A DNA stretch of 23,195 nt from DASXIW01 sp036497785 (lineage in GTDB: Bacteria; Pseudomonadota; Alphaproteobacteria; Acetobacterales; Acetobacteraceae). Below, in pieces: positions 23,147 through 23,195 of the stretch (the first letter of the stretch is position 1; each line of letters opens with the position of its first letter). The stretch is taken from assembly GCA_036497785.1 (NCBI GenBank), contig DASXIW010000067.1, forward strand, positions 1 to 23,195, in the 5' to 3' direction. Below the pieces are notes generated by a model, which worked only from the letters and a program-made list of their open reading frames with translations, did not search any database and was not told the DNA's origin. The position numbers and the translations under genes were made by a program.

Positions 23147-23195
23147 TCACGTGGCATGGCTCGCGGCGTCGATGGCGAGGTCGCCTACAAGCTCG
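23147..23195 (-). CDS. C-terminal end of an upstream gene, cut by window edge
   Basis: A minus-strand frame open at the window edge reads ELVGDLAIDAASHAT and stops with TGA at 23149-23147. Its stop overlaps the GTG start of the glycosyltransferase-like gene by 4 nt (GTGA), the usual sign of two genes in one operon. Only 15 codons are visible, so no function can be given; a polysaccharide-related enzyme is likely from context only. Confidence 0.4.
   Translation of the reverse strand, partial: ELVGDLAIDAASHAT

Larger units (their letters stand above)
21948..23150 (-). pseudogene. Glycosyltransferase-like gene (GT61-like N-terminus) split by IS630
   Basis: A GTG at 23150 opens a minus-strand frame, MSVFRVANPLDLPRISLDEA, that runs to HAY and then enters the IS at about 23025. 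The same frame resumes on the other side of the IS (about 22111) as PNFYDDPDNTGLFGAF, then VPPIFLAAASNVTLAGFRW and GTKFNDAG, until it meets the first IS630 fragment near 21948. Removing the IS joins the two parts in frame as HAY-K-PNFYDD. About 98 N-terminal residues can be reconstructed; the rest is gone. The AASNVTLAGFR block is reminiscent of GT61 family glycosyltransferases, which is inference. The GTG overlaps the stop of an upstream gene (GTGA). Confidence 0.6.

Overview
The window is GC-rich, densely packed alphaproteobacterial chromosome. The gene content and order, and the IS630-type transposase, fit Rhodospirillales and most likely Acetobacteraceae; this placement is inference from gene order and protein character, not from a database search. 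Most of it is conserved core genome. Both ends carry mobile-element debris.

Layout. (1) Bases 1-133: the start of an IS transposase on the minus strand, cut by the window edge, with two copies of a 17-bp repeat at the IS end. (2) 230-12342: a long run of eleven minus-strand genes, transcribed from right to left: dgt, argS, a SPOR-domain membrane protein, mltB, rlpA, dacC-type PBP, tmk, holB, metG, tatD and an MBL-fold hydrolase. Several junctions overlap (ATGA or TGATG), so parts of the run are translationally coupled. It mixes peptidoglycan remodelling (SPOR protein, MltB, RlpA, DD-carboxypeptidase) with dNTP supply and replication (dgt, tmk, holB) and tRNA charging (argS, metG). (3) 12407-13551: erpA and xthA on the plus strand, divergent from dgt. 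(4) 13556-16706: the elongation factor P module. epmA (minus) is divergent from epmB and efp (plus), and a small possibly exported protein sits downstream of epmA. suhB follows efp. (5) 17551-17830: a gap holding a mirror-symmetric palindromic element made of five hairpins. (6) 17831-21297: a three-gene operon for an OmpA-like envelope protein, a MotA/TolQ/ExbB-type channel protein and a MotB-like protein with a very long coiled coil and an OmpA-type C-terminus. (7) 21314-23195: a decayed minus-strand polysaccharide/glycosyltransferase region. It contains the C-terminal remnant of a GT14-like enzyme, an internal scrap of one IS630 transposase, and the N-terminus of a second glycosyltransferase-like gene (GT61-like). 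That last gene is split by a second, heavily degenerate IS630 element.

No tRNA, rRNA, CRISPR array or phage gene was recognised. The most interesting items are the MotA/MotB-like envelope operon without flagellar genes, the multi-hairpin palindrome just upstream of it, and the glycosyltransferase/IS630 mosaic at the right edge, where the original gene and the lesions in the IS can be reconstructed from the sequence.
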